Assembly: GCA_903864435.1 (NCBI GenBank)
Contig: CAIPFY010000075.1
Location: forward strand, 1 to 43,607
Source: an uncultured Chloroflexota bacterium
Lineage (GTDB): Bacteria > Chloroflexota > Anaerolineae > Aggregatilineales > Phototrophicaceae
DNA: 43,607 nt
Direction: 5' to 3'
The notes under the pieces were generated by a model, which was not told where the DNA came from, ran no database searches, and worked only from the letters and a program-made list of their open reading frames with translations. Below are positions 22,792 through 32,986 of the stretch, in pieces. The translations under genes were made by a program, and so were the position numbers. How positions within the stretch are numbered: the stretch's first letter is position 1; the number at the start of each line of letters is the position of its first letter.

Positions 22792-25700
22792 CTAGTCGGC
22801 GATATGCGCTTCCGGGTCAAGGTCGGCTATCGGGACGGTGAACGAGAAGATGCTGCCGCCCGTCGGGTTGTCCATAATCCAGATGCGCCCGCCGTGTGCT
22901 TCTACCGTCATGCGGCAGAAGGTTAAACCGAGGCCGATGCCGCGCCGATTCCCGCGCCGCCCTTTGATCTGCACGTAGCGATCAAACAGCCGCCCTTTAT
23001 ATTCGTCCGGCACGCCGGGGCCGGTATCCGCCACGCCCACGCGCACCCATCCCGGTTCATGTTCGACGGCCTGAATCGTGACCGATCCTTCCGAGGGGCT
23101 GAATTTGAGCGCGTTATCCACCAGATTTTGCAGCACGCGCTCGATCTTGTCACTATCCACCGCCAGCGTGGGCAGGTCGGCAGCAAACTGCATACTCAAC
23201 TTCACATCGAGGTCTTGCGCCAGCGGCCCCAGATCGTTAATCACGTTGTCCGCCATCCGTTTGAGCGATGTCGGCTCGATGTCCAGCATAATCTGCCCGT
23301 TTTCCATCTTGGAAATATCCAGCAGCGAATCCACCCGCGATAGCAGTTTGCGAATCGCCCGCTGGCTGGTGTCGGTGGTGGATTCGACCAGCGAATACGC
23401 ACTGATGTCTTTGGGCACGATGTCGCGCATCAGCTTGATGCCCGTCGTGACGGCGGTTAGCGGGCTGCGCAGGTCGTGGACGATCATGCTGCCCAGATCG
23501 TCGCGCATTTGGGCGAGTTCGCGTTCTTCCGTCTGATCGTAAAAGACCAGCAGCACCCCTAGCGGGTCGCTGACCGACGCGCCCACCGGGATGATATGCC
23601 GCAGCAGGTAAGTGGTTTCGCCGTCGTTTTGCAGGCTGTAGGCGAAAGGTTGCGTTTCGCTCAAGCTGATTCCGGCACGCAGTTCTTTGACCAACCGGCT
23701 TAGGCGGTGGTCAGACTCGAACCCCATCCGTTCAGCCAACCCCAAATCGGGGCGTTCCAGCAGCGCCTCTAGCGGTTGGTTGAGGAGCGTGTTGACTTGC
23801 AGGCCGAGGAGCTTCACACGCGGGTTCGCCAGCGCGATGATGCCCTGCCGATCCACCAGTACGATGCCTTCGGTCATGGCGTTGAGGATGACCTGAAGGC
23901 GGTCACGCGCTTCGGCGATGCGCTCGAACAGGCGCGTATTGTCCATTGCGATGATGGTCTGGTTGGCCAGCTGAGTGACGAAATAGCTGTCTTCTTCGGT
24001 GTAGGCGGCAGGCACATCACTTTCCAGACCAATCGCGCCCAGAATTTGCCCGCTGCGCAGAATGGGCATAATGAGTTGCGCCCGCGCCCCGGCTAGAATC
24101 GCCTGTGCCGAAGGTTCGCCCCGCAAATCCATCACCCGCGCCGCCTGTCCGGTTTGCAGCACGCGCCCGCCCGTCGAACGCATGACATCACTGGCATCCA
24201 CAGGCATTCCTAGCGGATAGCCGCTGAGTGTTTCCACGCGGAATGCTCCGGCGGCGTCCTCGCGCAAAATGACATAACCGGCTTTGGAAACGGTGACTTC
24301 CATCGCCCGCCCCAACACCAGATTGCAGATTGAACGCAGGTTCATGGTGGCGGTCAACTGCCGCCCCAGAGTCGCCAGCGCGTACATCTGCTCCACGCGG
24401 CGCTCCAGCGCCTTGTCGGTGGTGGAATACTGACGGGCGTTTTTGATGGCCTGCGCCGCCTGTGTAGCGAAGGCGCGTAGGATTTCGACATCGTTTTCGT
24501 TGAACGTTTGCGGCGTGTTGTAGAAATATTGAATCACGCCCAGTCCGCTATCGCCCGCTTCCAGCGGCAGTTCCGCCCACGCCTGCTTACCTTCCCGCAC
24601 CAGCGCGGCGCGGTAGATGGTGACACGCTCATCGGTGGCGGCGTTCTGGACAAAGACCGGTGCGGCGCGGCGCGGTGTTTGAATCAGCGGCATGATCGGG
24701 TCGCTGTTAAAGAGTTCGCTCAATCCGGCAGTGCGCACCAGCATCAGCCCCACTTGCAGATCGTCTCGCACAAGGTAGACGGCGACGGCGGTGGCTTCGG
24801 TCACAACGGTTGCCGACGAAGCTACTGCGTCCAGCACCGCATCCGGGGCTAACGTCCCTGTCAGGAGGGAGGCGACGCGGTTCAGGGTGGCTAACTGGTT
24901 GGCGCGGGTGGCCTGCTGCTCGAAATATTGCGCGTTGGCGATGGCTGCGCCGGCGCTGGTGGCGACGATGCTCAATAGGCGCTGGTCGGCTGCTTTGAAC
25001 CCCTGCGTGGGATCGTCAGAGGCGACGGCAATCGCGCCGAGCAACCGCCCACCCGCCAGCAGCGGCACTCCTAACCACGAATACAGGTTGTCGCTAGGGG
25101 ATTCCAGCCGCAACTGACGCGCCATATTTCGCGCTTCATGCGCCAGCAGCAGCGGCGACTGCTGTTCCAGCACGCGCCCTAGCAACGTGCGTTCTGACGA
25201 CTGCTTTGGCACGTCTACCGGCTGCCCGTGCCGCATCACCAGTGGGAAGCTGAGTTCGCGCTGTACCGGATCGTAGAAGGCCACCGTGAAATGTTCGGCC
25301 TTCAAAAGCTGAGTGACCTGTTCGTGGATGGCGCGTAGTAGCGGTTGCAGTTCAAAGTCGGATTGCAGGGCGCGGCTGACCGCCGATAAGGTGCGGCTTT
25401 CCTCGATCTGGGTATGCAACTGGTAGCGCATGCGGCTGAATATGTGCAGGCCGATGGTGATGAGCGTCGCGCCGCTGGCGAACGTCCAGACCGTGCCATT
25501 GCTGATGGCGATCACCTGCGCCGAGAGGATGGCGAACGGGATGGGCAGGATGAGCAGGATGAGGATGGGGAATATGCTCCGCCGCCACAGCTTGTCCAGT
25601 GAGCGCCCATCGGCGTAAGTTTCGAGCAAGAAAATGGCGATATACACGACACAGTAGGCCACCGACATGCCGATCAGGGGGGTGCTGTGGTTGCGGATGG

Positions 25701-26145
25701 GCGCTTGCAGCGGCACTTCGCCGCCCATCGTCTGGAATACTGCCGCGCCGACAAGAAAGCTCAGGCTGAGGCGGGCGCAAATGACAATGATACTGCGGGC
25801 GGTTCGGCTGGTTAAGCGCCGCCGCAGCAGCGGGTCGCTCTTTTTGAGCATGAGCAGGATGCCGCCGAAAAAGCCGCCAAAGAACATAGACCACAGCATC
25901 ATGGGCTGCACGTTCAGCGGGTAGGCCAGCAGCGCCACCACGCCGACACTGTGCGCGACGCTAAACTCCCCTTCACTGAGCAGCGCACCGAAGTACAGCG
26001 CGGCGGCGGTGACTAGCGCATAGATGAGGGCTGGCCCGGTGTATTTGGCAAACACGCTGCCATCCGGCAAATTCAGGAACAGTGTGACGGCCATCACAAG
26101 GCCGAGCAGCCAGATAATCAGTGTGCTGACAGAGGAACGGTTCAT
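22792..26145 (-). CDS. Large sensor histidine kinase with GAF and PAS domains
   Basis: A 1117-residue membrane-bound kinase. Residues 1-240 hold about seven or eight membrane helices (sensor or anchor). Three GAF-like domains follow: about 265-410 (LLRAIHEQVTQLLKAEHFTVAFYD), 430-575 (RVASLLTGTLAPDAVLDAV) and 600-750 (LGRQLTATMNLRSICNLVLG). A PAS domain (VILNAMTEGIVLVDRQGIIALANPR) lies near 755-870. The HisKA box SMIVHDLRSPLTA puts the phospho-acceptor at His890, and the HATPase has DNALKFSP (N box), VADTGPGVPDEYKGRLFDRY (G1/F box) and RGIGLGLTFCRM (G2). No response regulator gene is beside it, so the kinase is an orphan here. Ligands are unknown. Confidence 0.9.
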   Translation of the reverse strand: MNRSSVSTLIIWLLGLVMAVTLFLNLPDGSVFAKYTGPALIYALVTAAALYFGALLSEGEFSVAHSVGVVALLAYPLNVQPMMLWSMFFGGFFGGILLMLKKSDPLLRRRLTSRTARSIIVICARLSLSFLVGAAVFQTMGGEVPLQAPIRNHSTPLIGMSVAYCVVYIAIFLLETYADGRSLDKLWRRSIFPILILLILPIPFAILSAQVIAISNGTVWTFASGATLITIGLHIFSRMRYQLHTQIEESRTLSAVSRALQSDFELQPLLRAIHEQVTQLLKAEHFTVAFYDPVQRELSFPLVMRHGQPVDVPKQSSERTLLGRVLEQQSPLLLAHEARNMARQLRLESPSDNLYSWLGVPLLAGGRLLGAIAVASDDPTQGFKAADQRLLSIVATSAGAAIANAQYFEQQATRANQLATLNRVASLLTGTLAPDAVLDAVASSATVVTEATAVAVYLVRDDLQVGLMLVRTAGLSELFNSDPIMPLIQTPRRAAPVFVQNAATDERVTIYRAALVREGKQAWAELPLEAGDSGLGVIQYFYNTPQTFNENDVEILRAFATQAAQAIKNARQYSTTDKALERRVEQMYALATLGRQLTATMNLRSICNLVLGRAMEVTVSKAGYVILREDAAGAFRVETLSGYPLGMPVDASDVMRSTGGRVLQTGQAARVMDLRGEPSAQAILAGARAQLIMPILRSGQILGAIGLESDVPAAYTEEDSYFVTQLANQTIIAMDNTRLFERIAEARDRLQVILNAMTEGIVLVDRQGIIALANPRVKLLGLQVNTLLNQPLEALLERPDLGLAERMGFESDHRLSRLVKELRAGISLSETQPFAYSLQNDGETTYLLRHIIPVGASVSDPLGVLLVFYDQTEERELAQMRDDLGSMIVHDLRSPLTAVTTGIKLMRDIVPKDISAYSLVESTTDTSQRAIRKLLSRVDSLLDISKMENGQIMLDIEPTSLKRMADNVINDLGPLAQDLDVKLSMQFAADLPTLAVDSDKIERVLQNLVDNALKFSPSEGSVTIQAVEHEPGWVRVGVADTGPGVPDEYKGRLFDRYVQIKGRRGNRRGIGLGLTFCRMTVEAHGGRIWIMDNPTGGSIFSFTVPIADLDPEAHIAD

Positions 26146-26352
26146 AGTAAAGCCTGTGCGCAGGGGCAGCGCATGTATTGAGAATGCCCGGTTGGATAGT
26201 TTGTATAAGTGTACATCACGTTAGAAGTAAATTTTGTAAATAGCGGAGGCTTCTCAACCCAATTGTTCAGCAAAAGCCGGTTTTCCGCGTAAATCCTGTG
26301 CCGGAGCCGGTTCGCGCACCGGACGCGGGTTAGAATTTTCGTTGGATATGGT

Positions 26353-28326
26353 TCACCGGATGGGCAAGTCTGTTCCCAACCGTTCGGGTGTGAAATCGTG
26401 CGAAAGCGGCCAGTCCTGCGTGATGTACAGCGCGTGCCACAGGTGGAACACCAGCAGCGGAAAGACTGTCCACACCTTATAGCTCTGACGGCTGAGATGC
26501 GCCTGCACGATGGACTGTACCGCTTCGGGGCGAAAGAAACCGGCGGCGGCCACCCGTTCCGGCGCGAGGACGGTTTCCACCAGCGGGCGCAGAGAGGTGC
26601 GCAGCCATTCGGAGATGGGCGGCTGGAAGCCCCACTTCGGGCGGTTGAGAATCTCGGCTGGAACCAGATCGGCTACCGCGTCCTTCAGCACCGTCTTAAA
26701 ATCGCCCCGCCGCAGTTTGTAGGCACGCGGTAGGTTGAGCGCAAAGGCCGTCAAGTGATGATCCTCAAACGGGGCGCGGGCTTCGGTGGACATCGCCATC
26801 GTCATCTTGTCCACGCGCATATTGCTGTTTTCCGCCAACCATGTGCCGAGGCCGGCATAGGCCAGCCGATCGCTAAAGTTGGGGCTGTGCGGGTGTTCGA
26901 GCAGGGGCAGCAGGCTGGCGCGTAGCAGGGCTGTGCCGCGCTCCACCTGTGCCGGATCGTGCAGCAGGTTCGCGGCTGTGCCGGTGTCTGCCATACGCTT
27001 CCATTCCAGATAGCGCACCACAGGGTCATGCGCCGTGCGCGATTTTTGCGCCAGCTTACGCACCGAGTCCCAACGAGCAGGGGCGCGTTCCAGCAAGGGT
27101 GTGAGGATGCTCTGACGCAGCAGCGCGGGCAGGCGCAGGTAGCGTTCCAGAATCAAATCCTGACGAAAATGGTTGTAGCCCATGAACAACTCATCGCCAC
27201 CGTCACCTGTGAGCAGCACCGGAACCCCGTTTTGGCGGGCGAGCGCGGCGATGTACGGCGTCTGGAAGATGGCCTGTTCCGCGATGGGTTCATCCATGCT
27301 GTGAACCAGATGGGGCAGCAGCGCCGAAAGCTGCGAGTCGGTTTTGAGGGTGATGCTGTGATGGTGCGTCCCCAAGCGTTCGGCGGCCAGCGCCGCGTAA
27401 CGCGCATCCACGTTGAATTTGGCGTTGGCGCGTTCGTCCGCGCCCATGTCAAAGCCAACGGTGAAGGTTTCCACCGGACGGTTCAGGGCGCGGCTCATCA
27501 GCGCCACGACTGCCGTCGAGTCCACGCCGCCGCTGAGGAACGCGCCAATCGGGACATCGCTCATCAGCCGCATCTCAACGGCTTCGGTCAGCAGGGCGCG
27601 GGTGTGGCGCACGGCTTCGTCATACGACACGGGGCGGCGGCTGGTGAAGGTGGTATCAATCGCGGGTTGCCAGTACAGGCCGCGTGTGATTTGCCCGCGT
27701 TCAATCGCCAGCCATTCGGCAGGGCGCAGCTTTTGCACCCCCGTGAACAGGGTGCGCGGCGCGGGGGCATAGCCTAGCGCGAAGTAGGCCGGCAGCAGGT
27801 CGGCATCCACCACGCGGCGCAGGCCGGGGTGCTGGAACAGCGCCTTAATTTCCGACGCGAAAACAAATTCGCCGTTCCCCAGATCGGCCACCACCAACGG
27901 CTTTTCGCCCAGACGATCCCGCGCCAGTAGCAGCCGTTCGCGGCTGGAATCCCAGATGCCGAGCGCGAACATGCCGCGCAGTCGTTCCAGAACGCCATCG
28001 CCCCATTGTTCGTAGCCGTGAATGAGGACTTCGGTATCGGTGCGGGTGGCGAAGTGGTGCCCCGTCCGTTCCAGTTCCGCACGCAGTTCGCGGTAGTTGT
28101 AGATTTCGCCGTTAAAGACGACGGCGGCGCGGCGGTCTTCGTTGAAGATCGGGCCGGCGGGGGCGCTCAGGTCAATGATCGCTAACCGACCCGCGCCGAA
28201 GGCCAACGGCCCGAACGAGTGTGTGCCATAGCCATCCGGCCCACGATGCGCCAGTGTGGAGGCCATGCGCTCGACCAGCCCTAAATCCGCACCACGCGGG
28301 TTCAAATGTCCAAATATGCCGCACAT
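26353..28326 (-). CDS. asnB: Glutamine-hydrolysing asparagine synthetase
   Basis: A 657-residue two-domain enzyme. MCGIFGHLNPRG begins a class II glutamine amidotransferase domain in which Cys2 is the nucleophile after Met removal; RLAIIDLSAPAGPIF, NGEIYNYRELR and RTDTEVLIHGYEQWG are the glutamine-binding segments. The synthetase domain has the pyrophosphate loop FLSGGVDSTAV near residue 260, LLTGDGGDELFMGY, and AWLAENSNMRVDKMTMAMSTEARAPFEDHHL. It makes asparagine from aspartate, ATP and glutamine; paralogues of this length in polysaccharide clusters may amidate sugar acids. The flippase and glycosyltransferase genes upstream on the same strand favour such a role. Confidence 0.92.
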   Translation of the reverse strand: MCGIFGHLNPRGADLGLVERMASTLAHRGPDGYGTHSFGPLAFGAGRLAIIDLSAPAGPIFNEDRRAAVVFNGEIYNYRELRAELERTGHHFATRTDTEVLIHGYEQWGDGVLERLRGMFALGIWDSSRERLLLARDRLGEKPLVVADLGNGEFVFASEIKALFQHPGLRRVVDADLLPAYFALGYAPAPRTLFTGVQKLRPAEWLAIERGQITRGLYWQPAIDTTFTSRRPVSYDEAVRHTRALLTEAVEMRLMSDVPIGAFLSGGVDSTAVVALMSRALNRPVETFTVGFDMGADERANAKFNVDARYAALAAERLGTHHHSITLKTDSQLSALLPHLVHSMDEPIAEQAIFQTPYIAALARQNGVPVLLTGDGGDELFMGYNHFRQDLILERYLRLPALLRQSILTPLLERAPARWDSVRKLAQKSRTAHDPVVRYLEWKRMADTGTAANLLHDPAQVERGTALLRASLLPLLEHPHSPNFSDRLAYAGLGTWLAENSNMRVDKMTMAMSTEARAPFEDHHLTAFALNLPRAYKLRRGDFKTVLKDAVADLVPAEILNRPKWGFQPPISEWLRTSLRPLVETVLAPERVAAAGFFRPEAVQSIVQAHLSRQSYKVWTVFPLLVFHLWHALYITQDWPLSHDFTPERLGTDLPIR

Positions 28327-28441
28327 GGATTCCCCATCTCATCGAACCTTCGGCGAACCGAAGTATCTTACGCCCGCAGGAGGGTGTCAATTGAGAACCG
28401 CGCCGGAGGATGATCGGGTTCGGACGTGTTGCGTCGGTCGC

Positions 28442-29788
28442 TCAGGCCGGGGGTATTTGCCGCTGCAACCCGCGCAACGATACCCACGCCGTAAACCCTA
28501 CCGACAGCAGATAGAACACGTTCACCAGCCATGCGCCGAATAGCGCCCCTGCGCCCGCCTCTACGGGCGCATCTGTCCCCCGCAAAATGACCAGCGCCGA
28601 CAAGGTTACGATGATGAGCGTGAGCGTTTTGAGCAGCACAATCGGGCGCAGCACATTGAGCGCCCGGTACAGCGGGCCAAACGTGCCGCCGACGATTGTC
28701 ACCGCGCCATAGACCGAGAGCGCGGCGATGGCGGGGACGGCAGGCAGCCATTCCGCGCCGAACAGCAGCGGCACGAACAGCGGCGCGGTGAGGGCGAACG
28801 CGGCGTAAAAGAGAACCGCGCCCACCGTCAGGCCGATCAGCACCCGCCGGAGGTTGCGGCGCAGGTTGCCAAAATCGCCGCGACCGACCGCTTGCGGAAT
28901 GACCGCCTGCAAATTGTCGAAGACTGCCGAGGTGAGCGTGGACGGGATGGTGAGCGTTCTAAACGCGATCCCCAGATAGCCCGCCGCCGTTTTGCCCATC
29001 ATAATCCCGACTAACTGCATGGGAATATCCACGAATAGGCCGGTGATGTTCTTGTCAATCGCGTTCCACAGCCCGAAGCGCCAGTACGGACGCGGCGACA
29101 CGCGCAACGCATGACGCGCTATCGTCGTCAGCGGTGGATAGGGCAGACCGGTGCGCCGTCCGCGCTCGAAAAAGACGAACGCCAGCCCCATCGTCAGGGT
29201 GGAATAGGCAAGGCGCGATAGCACCATCGCTTCCGGTGTGGGGTTGAGCAGTAGCGCGGCGGCGGTGCAGGCCAGCAGTACCAGTTGGTTCAGGTTTTGC
29301 AGCACCGCCAGCGTTCGCATCGAACGGTGACTTTGCAGCGCGATCAACACATAGGCGTAGAGCGCGTCCGGCAGGGTGGTCAAGGACAGCCACGCCGCCA
29401 GCACGCCGATTTGCACCTCACCACTGTAGGCCATTCCCGCCAGCAGCGGCCCGATGAGCGCCAGCGCCCCGCTGATAAAAACAGCCCAGACCGTCGAGAT
29501 TTGCACATAGAAGGCCGACACGTTCAGGATTTCGGTCGTGTTCTTCGCGCCGACTGCCATCGCCAACTGGGTGTTGGCGCTCATGCTCACGCCGGTCAGG
29601 TTGAGCGTTTGCCAGATCGAGAAGAAGGACTGCGCCAGCGCCCACGCGCCATAAGGTTCGGTGCCGAGCAACCGCGCCACCAGCAGCGACGAGAGAATCG
29701 TCAGGCCGGTGGTGCCGAGCTTGCCGATTTGCAGCGCCAGCGTGTCGCGCACGAATTTGCGCTGAAGAAACCCTCGCATCCGGTTCAT
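28442..29788 (-). CDS. Polysaccharide (O-antigen-type) flippase
   Basis: A 448-residue membrane protein with 12 or so helices, of the MOP/Wzx family. FVRDTLALQIGKLGTTGLTILSSLLVARLLGTEPYGAWALAQSF is a typical start, and later segments alternate hydrophobic helices and short basic loops. It would move lipid-linked oligosaccharide repeat units across the membrane for export. The ATG at 29788 overlaps the stop of the glycosyltransferase gene (ATGA), which fixes this start; the open frame extends 18 codons further upstream without support. Confidence 0.83.
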   Translation of the reverse strand: MNRMRGFLQRKFVRDTLALQIGKLGTTGLTILSSLLVARLLGTEPYGAWALAQSFFSIWQTLNLTGVSMSANTQLAMAVGAKNTTEILNVSAFYVQISTVWAVFISGALALIGPLLAGMAYSGEVQIGVLAAWLSLTTLPDALYAYVLIALQSHRSMRTLAVLQNLNQLVLLACTAAALLLNPTPEAMVLSRLAYSTLTMGLAFVFFERGRRTGLPYPPLTTIARHALRVSPRPYWRFGLWNAIDKNITGLFVDIPMQLVGIMMGKTAAGYLGIAFRTLTIPSTLTSAVFDNLQAVIPQAVGRGDFGNLRRNLRRVLIGLTVGAVLFYAAFALTAPLFVPLLFGAEWLPAVPAIAALSVYGAVTIVGGTFGPLYRALNVLRPIVLLKTLTLIIVTLSALVILRGTDAPVEAGAGALFGAWLVNVFYLLSVGFTAWVSLRGLQRQIPPA

Positions 29789-30933
29789 CCTTCCCGCCCC
29801 GCCCGATAAGCCGCCACCCACTGCGCCGCCACCCAGTCCCACGATTGGCGCGTGGCTTTCGCCAGCCCCGCCGCGCCCATTCGCGCCCGCAGGTCGGCAT
29901 CGTTCAGCAGCCGCAGCAGCGCAGCGGGTAGGCTTTCTGCGATGCCTGTTTGCGGGATCAATAGGCCGGTCACGCCGTCCTCAATCGCATCTTCCGCGCC
30001 GCAATCCCGCGTGCCGATGACCGGCAGCCCCGCCGCGCCCGCTTCCAGATATACAATGCCGTAGCCCTCGAACTTCCAGCCCTGATTGAGCGACGGCAGG
30101 GCGAACACATCGGCCTGTGCATAAGCCGCCCGCAGGTCGGCCTCCGGCACATGCCCGCGCAGATGCACCGCGCCTTCTAATCCGAGATCGCGGATGGCCG
30201 CCTGCACCTGTGCCACATAATCCGGTTCGCTGGTCAAACTGCCGATGATGACCGCCTGCGCTTCGGGCAAGGAACGCCGTACCACCGCCATCGCTTGCAC
30301 CAGTTCTAGCATCCCCTTGCGCCGTTTGACCGCGCCGACTGCCAGCACCGTCAGCGGGTGGGGCGGGGCGCTCCGGCGGACAGCAACCGCCGCCGCGAAA
30401 AGTTCGGCGTTCACGCCGTTCGGAATGACGGCGGTCTGTGCGCCCGGCAGCGCGGTATGAACCACCGATTCGGTGTAATGGCTGACGCAGATGATGTGCG
30501 CTTGCCGGAATGCTCGCGCATAAACCGTGCTGATCGGCCAGCGCCGCAGCCCTGCCGTTTGTACATAACTGCCGTGTCCGGTCATGAACAGCGGACGGCG
30601 GCCTGCTGTCCATGCCGCCAGCGGCGCGTAAGGCTCTATCGTGGCATGGATGACTTCTGCGGCACGCAGGAGCGAACGCGCCTGCGGGATGAGCGCCGCC
30701 TGTTTGGGCAGCAAACCGCGTTCGGCGGGGTTGGTTTCCGGCAGGATGCAGTGCAGCGCCGCGCCTGCCAGCCGCGGACTGCTGCGCGGCACCAGCGCCG
30801 TCACCTGCGCGCCCGCCCGTAGCAGCGCCTCGATAAGATGGAAGCTGTGGCTGGCCCAACCGTGTCGGGTGGTTAGTTCCGCGCTCATTAATCCGATGTG
30901 AAGTTGGAATGGCATGGTGGTATGCTGCTGCAT
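29785..30933 (-). CDS. Glycosyltransferase family 4
   Basis: A 382-residue GT-B enzyme. The N-terminal half binds the acceptor (HIGLMSAELTTRHGWASHSFHLIEALLRAGAQVTALVP); the C-terminal Rossmann half has NGVNAELF, VLAVGAVKRRKGMLELVQAMAVV, VHLRGHVPEADLRAAYAQADVFALPSLNQGWKFEGYGIVYLEAGAAGLPVIGTRDCGAEDAIEDG, which includes the EGYGIVYLEA motif (EX7E) that holds the nucleotide sugar. It adds a sugar to a growing glycan, probably the one moved by the flippase. Start uncertain: 30915 is an alternative (no good Shine-Dalgarno at either). Confidence 0.88.
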   Translation of the reverse strand: MQQHTTMPFQLHIGLMSAELTTRHGWASHSFHLIEALLRAGAQVTALVPRSSPRLAGAALHCILPETNPAERGLLPKQAALIPQARSLLRAAEVIHATIEPYAPLAAWTAGRRPLFMTGHGSYVQTAGLRRWPISTVYARAFRQAHIICVSHYTESVVHTALPGAQTAVIPNGVNAELFAAAVAVRRSAPPHPLTVLAVGAVKRRKGMLELVQAMAVVRRSLPEAQAVIIGSLTSEPDYVAQVQAAIRDLGLEGAVHLRGHVPEADLRAAYAQADVFALPSLNQGWKFEGYGIVYLEAGAAGLPVIGTRDCGAEDAIEDGVTGLLIPQTGIAESLPAALLRLLNDADLRARMGAAGLAKATRQSWDWVAAQWVAAYRAGREG

Positions 30934-30992
30934 AAGAAATACAAATCTGTTAGTATCTTATCAGATGTATTTTTTGAAAAAGGTGTGTTGTC

Positions 30993-31874
30993 ATGCAATG
31001 GCTCGAAGTTCCTCAAGTATTTGAACGTGCGCTGAAAACCCGTAAAGACCTGCTGGCTATTCATATCAACCCTCGCAGCAGCATCGAGGATTTGGCGGCG
31101 GCTTTGTTTCGCAAAGTCGAACCTAGCAACGAGAGTTTATACTCGTTCATCGTGACTGCCCACTGGCGTAAATTCAAGGTGGAATTAAAGAAACAGCAGG
31201 GCGTTCAGTGGTTTGATGTAGATCGCTATTATGATGAACAGACTGATGATTGGGCTGATGGCAGCGAAGAAATCCTGATGGTTTTTGTGACCTATGCCAC
31301 CAGCGGCGAAGTCGAGAGCGTGTCTGCCATCTGCCTGCCAGAACTGATTCGCCTGCTGGGATGGGATCGTAAAACCATGCGGAAGGCGCTGCGGCTGCGG
31401 CGCAAGGTCAAGGGGTTGCAGTTCAAAGTTCCTGTGACCATGCGTGCTTTAATGAAGGGCAACACGCCGCCCTTCCAACTGCTGTACACCGCCGACCCCG
31501 ACGTTCATTTCCAGATGGAACCCAAGACGTTCCTCAAACGCCTGCCGCCAGAAACACGCGCCCTGCTGGATGCTGCCCGTCCCATCGTGCAGGCCGCGCT
31601 GCCGGATGCCGGGGAGCGCGTGTACGAAGGCTACCGCACCCTGTCTTACGGGAGCAGTCCGGCGCTGTGCGACCAAGTGGTATCGCTCACGCCGGTCAAA
31701 GGGCGCTTGCAGATCGCGTTTCATCGGGGGGCAGACCTGCCTGATCCGACAGGTCTGCTGGAAGCCAGCAAGGGGCAGCAGCGGGTGATTCGCATCAAAC
31801 GCGCTGACCAACTCGAAGAATCGGCGCTGCGCGATTTGCTGCAAGCGGCTGCTGCACCCCCGCCGGAAGCGTAG
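30993..31874 (+). CDS. Uncharacterised protein with C-terminal DUF1801-like domain
   Basis: A 293-residue cytoplasmic protein. The first ~185 residues do not match a family I know (MQWLEVPQVFERALKTRKDL, FIVTAHWRKFKVELKKQQGVQWFDVDRYYDEQ, LLGWDRKTMRKALRLRRKVKG). The last ~100 (ARPIVQAALPDAGERVYEGYRTLSYGSS, VVSLTPVKGRLQIAFHRGADLPDP, KGQQRVIRIKRADQLEESALRDLL) resemble the DUF1801/YdhG fold, a small basic-patch domain. It is divergent from the glycosyltransferase gene with a 59-base gap holding both promoters. The function is unknown. Confidence 0.7.
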   Translation: MQWLEVPQVFERALKTRKDLLAIHINPRSSIEDLAAALFRKVEPSNESLYSFIVTAHWRKFKVELKKQQGVQWFDVDRYYDEQTDDWADGSEEILMVFVTYATSGEVESVSAICLPELIRLLGWDRKTMRKALRLRRKVKGLQFKVPVTMRALMKGNTPPFQLLYTADPDVHFQMEPKTFLKRLPPETRALLDAARPIVQAALPDAGERVYEGYRTLSYGSSPALCDQVVSLTPVKGRLQIAFHRGADLPDPTGLLEASKGQQRVIRIKRADQLEESALRDLLQAAAAPPPEA

Positions 31875-31882
31875 CGCCGCGT

Positions 31883-32986
31883 TTAGCGCGACAGGCTTTT
31901 TTTGGGGAAACTGGTGAGTACATCGAGTCCGGTTTCGGTGACGACGACATCATCTTCGATGCGGACGCCGCCCAGACCGGGGACATAAATACCCGGCTCG
32001 ATGGTGAAGCTCATGCCCGGTTCAAGCAGATCGGTCACGTTTTCCGCGATCTGCGGGATGAGTTCGTGCCCGCCCAAGCCCAGCCCGTGCCCGGTGCGGT
32101 GCGTGAAGTATTCGCCATAGCCCGCCGCTACGATCACATCACGGGCGGCTTTGTCCACCGCGCCCATCGCCACGCCGGGGCCAGCGGTGCGGATGGCGGC
32201 TTCGTTGGCGGCCAGCACCGTGTCGTAAATCTTCTGCATTTCGGCGGTAGGCTTGCCCAGACAGAAGGTGCGGGTGATGTCCGCCGGATAGCCCTCAAAG
32301 CGCCCGCCATAATCCACCAGCAAAAACTCGTCCGCGCCTAGCGCCCGATCGGTGAGCATACCGTGTGGCAGGGCGCTGTTGGGGCCGGTCTGAATCAGCG
32401 GTTCAAAGGCCGCGCCTTCGCTGCCTAGCGCCCGCATCTGTTCCATCAGGTAATCGGCGATGGCGCGTTCGGTCAGGCCGGGGCGCACCCACGCCAGCAT
32501 CTTTTCCAGCGCGGCCTCGCTAATTTGCACGGCGCGGCGCATGGCGGCGATTTCATCCGGGGCTTTCATCGCCAGAATGCGGATAATTTGACGTTCGACT
32601 GCCGCCGACTTCACGCTCGGCTCGGCCTGCTGGAAGGCCAGTAGTTCGGTCACGCGCACCGTCAGGCCGTCCATACCCAGTGTTTTGCCCGCCAAACCGA
32701 GATCAGCGACGGCGGCACGGAACGCGCCTTCGTAGCCATCGGTATCCGTCCACGAGAACAGACGCGCATCCAGATCGGGGCGCTGCTGGAGCTTAATCAC
32801 TTCCAGATACGGAATGATGAACGAAAGCTGTCCATCCGGGGTGAGGATTGCCAGCGTGGGACGTTCCGAGAGATGAAATTGCAGGCCGGTAAAGTATTCC
32901 ATATTGGTGCCGGGTGCGAGGATGACGGCATCCACGCCGGCGATTTGACGCAATTTTTCCAGCCGCGCAGCATGATTAATTTGCAT
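31883..32986 (-). CDS. M24-family metallopeptidase, Xaa-Pro peptidase-like
   Basis: A 367-residue enzyme with a creatinase-like N-terminal domain (residues 1-130, ILAPGTNMEYFTGLQFH) and a pita-bread catalytic domain. The two-metal site is complete: LLVDYGGRFEGYPADITRTF (two Asp), THRTGHGLGLGGHE (His), MSFTIEPGIYV (Glu) and GGVRIEDDVVVTETG (Glu). Family members cleave the bond before proline from peptide N-termini. I start at 32986 (MQINHAARLEKL) because AAAGGAG lies 9 bases before it; an ATG at 33217 would add 77 residues of no family resemblance and overlap the tRNA promoter. Confidence 0.9.
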   Translation of the reverse strand: MQINHAARLEKLRQIAGVDAVILAPGTNMEYFTGLQFHLSERPTLAILTPDGQLSFIIPYLEVIKLQQRPDLDARLFSWTDTDGYEGAFRAAVADLGLAGKTLGMDGLTVRVTELLAFQQAEPSVKSAAVERQIIRILAMKAPDEIAAMRRAVQISEAALEKMLAWVRPGLTERAIADYLMEQMRALGSEGAAFEPLIQTGPNSALPHGMLTDRALGADEFLLVDYGGRFEGYPADITRTFCLGKPTAEMQKIYDTVLAANEAAIRTAGPGVAMGAVDKAARDVIVAAGYGEYFTHRTGHGLGLGGHELIPQIAENVTDLLEPGMSFTIEPGIYVPGLGGVRIEDDVVVTETGLDVLTSFPKKSLSR

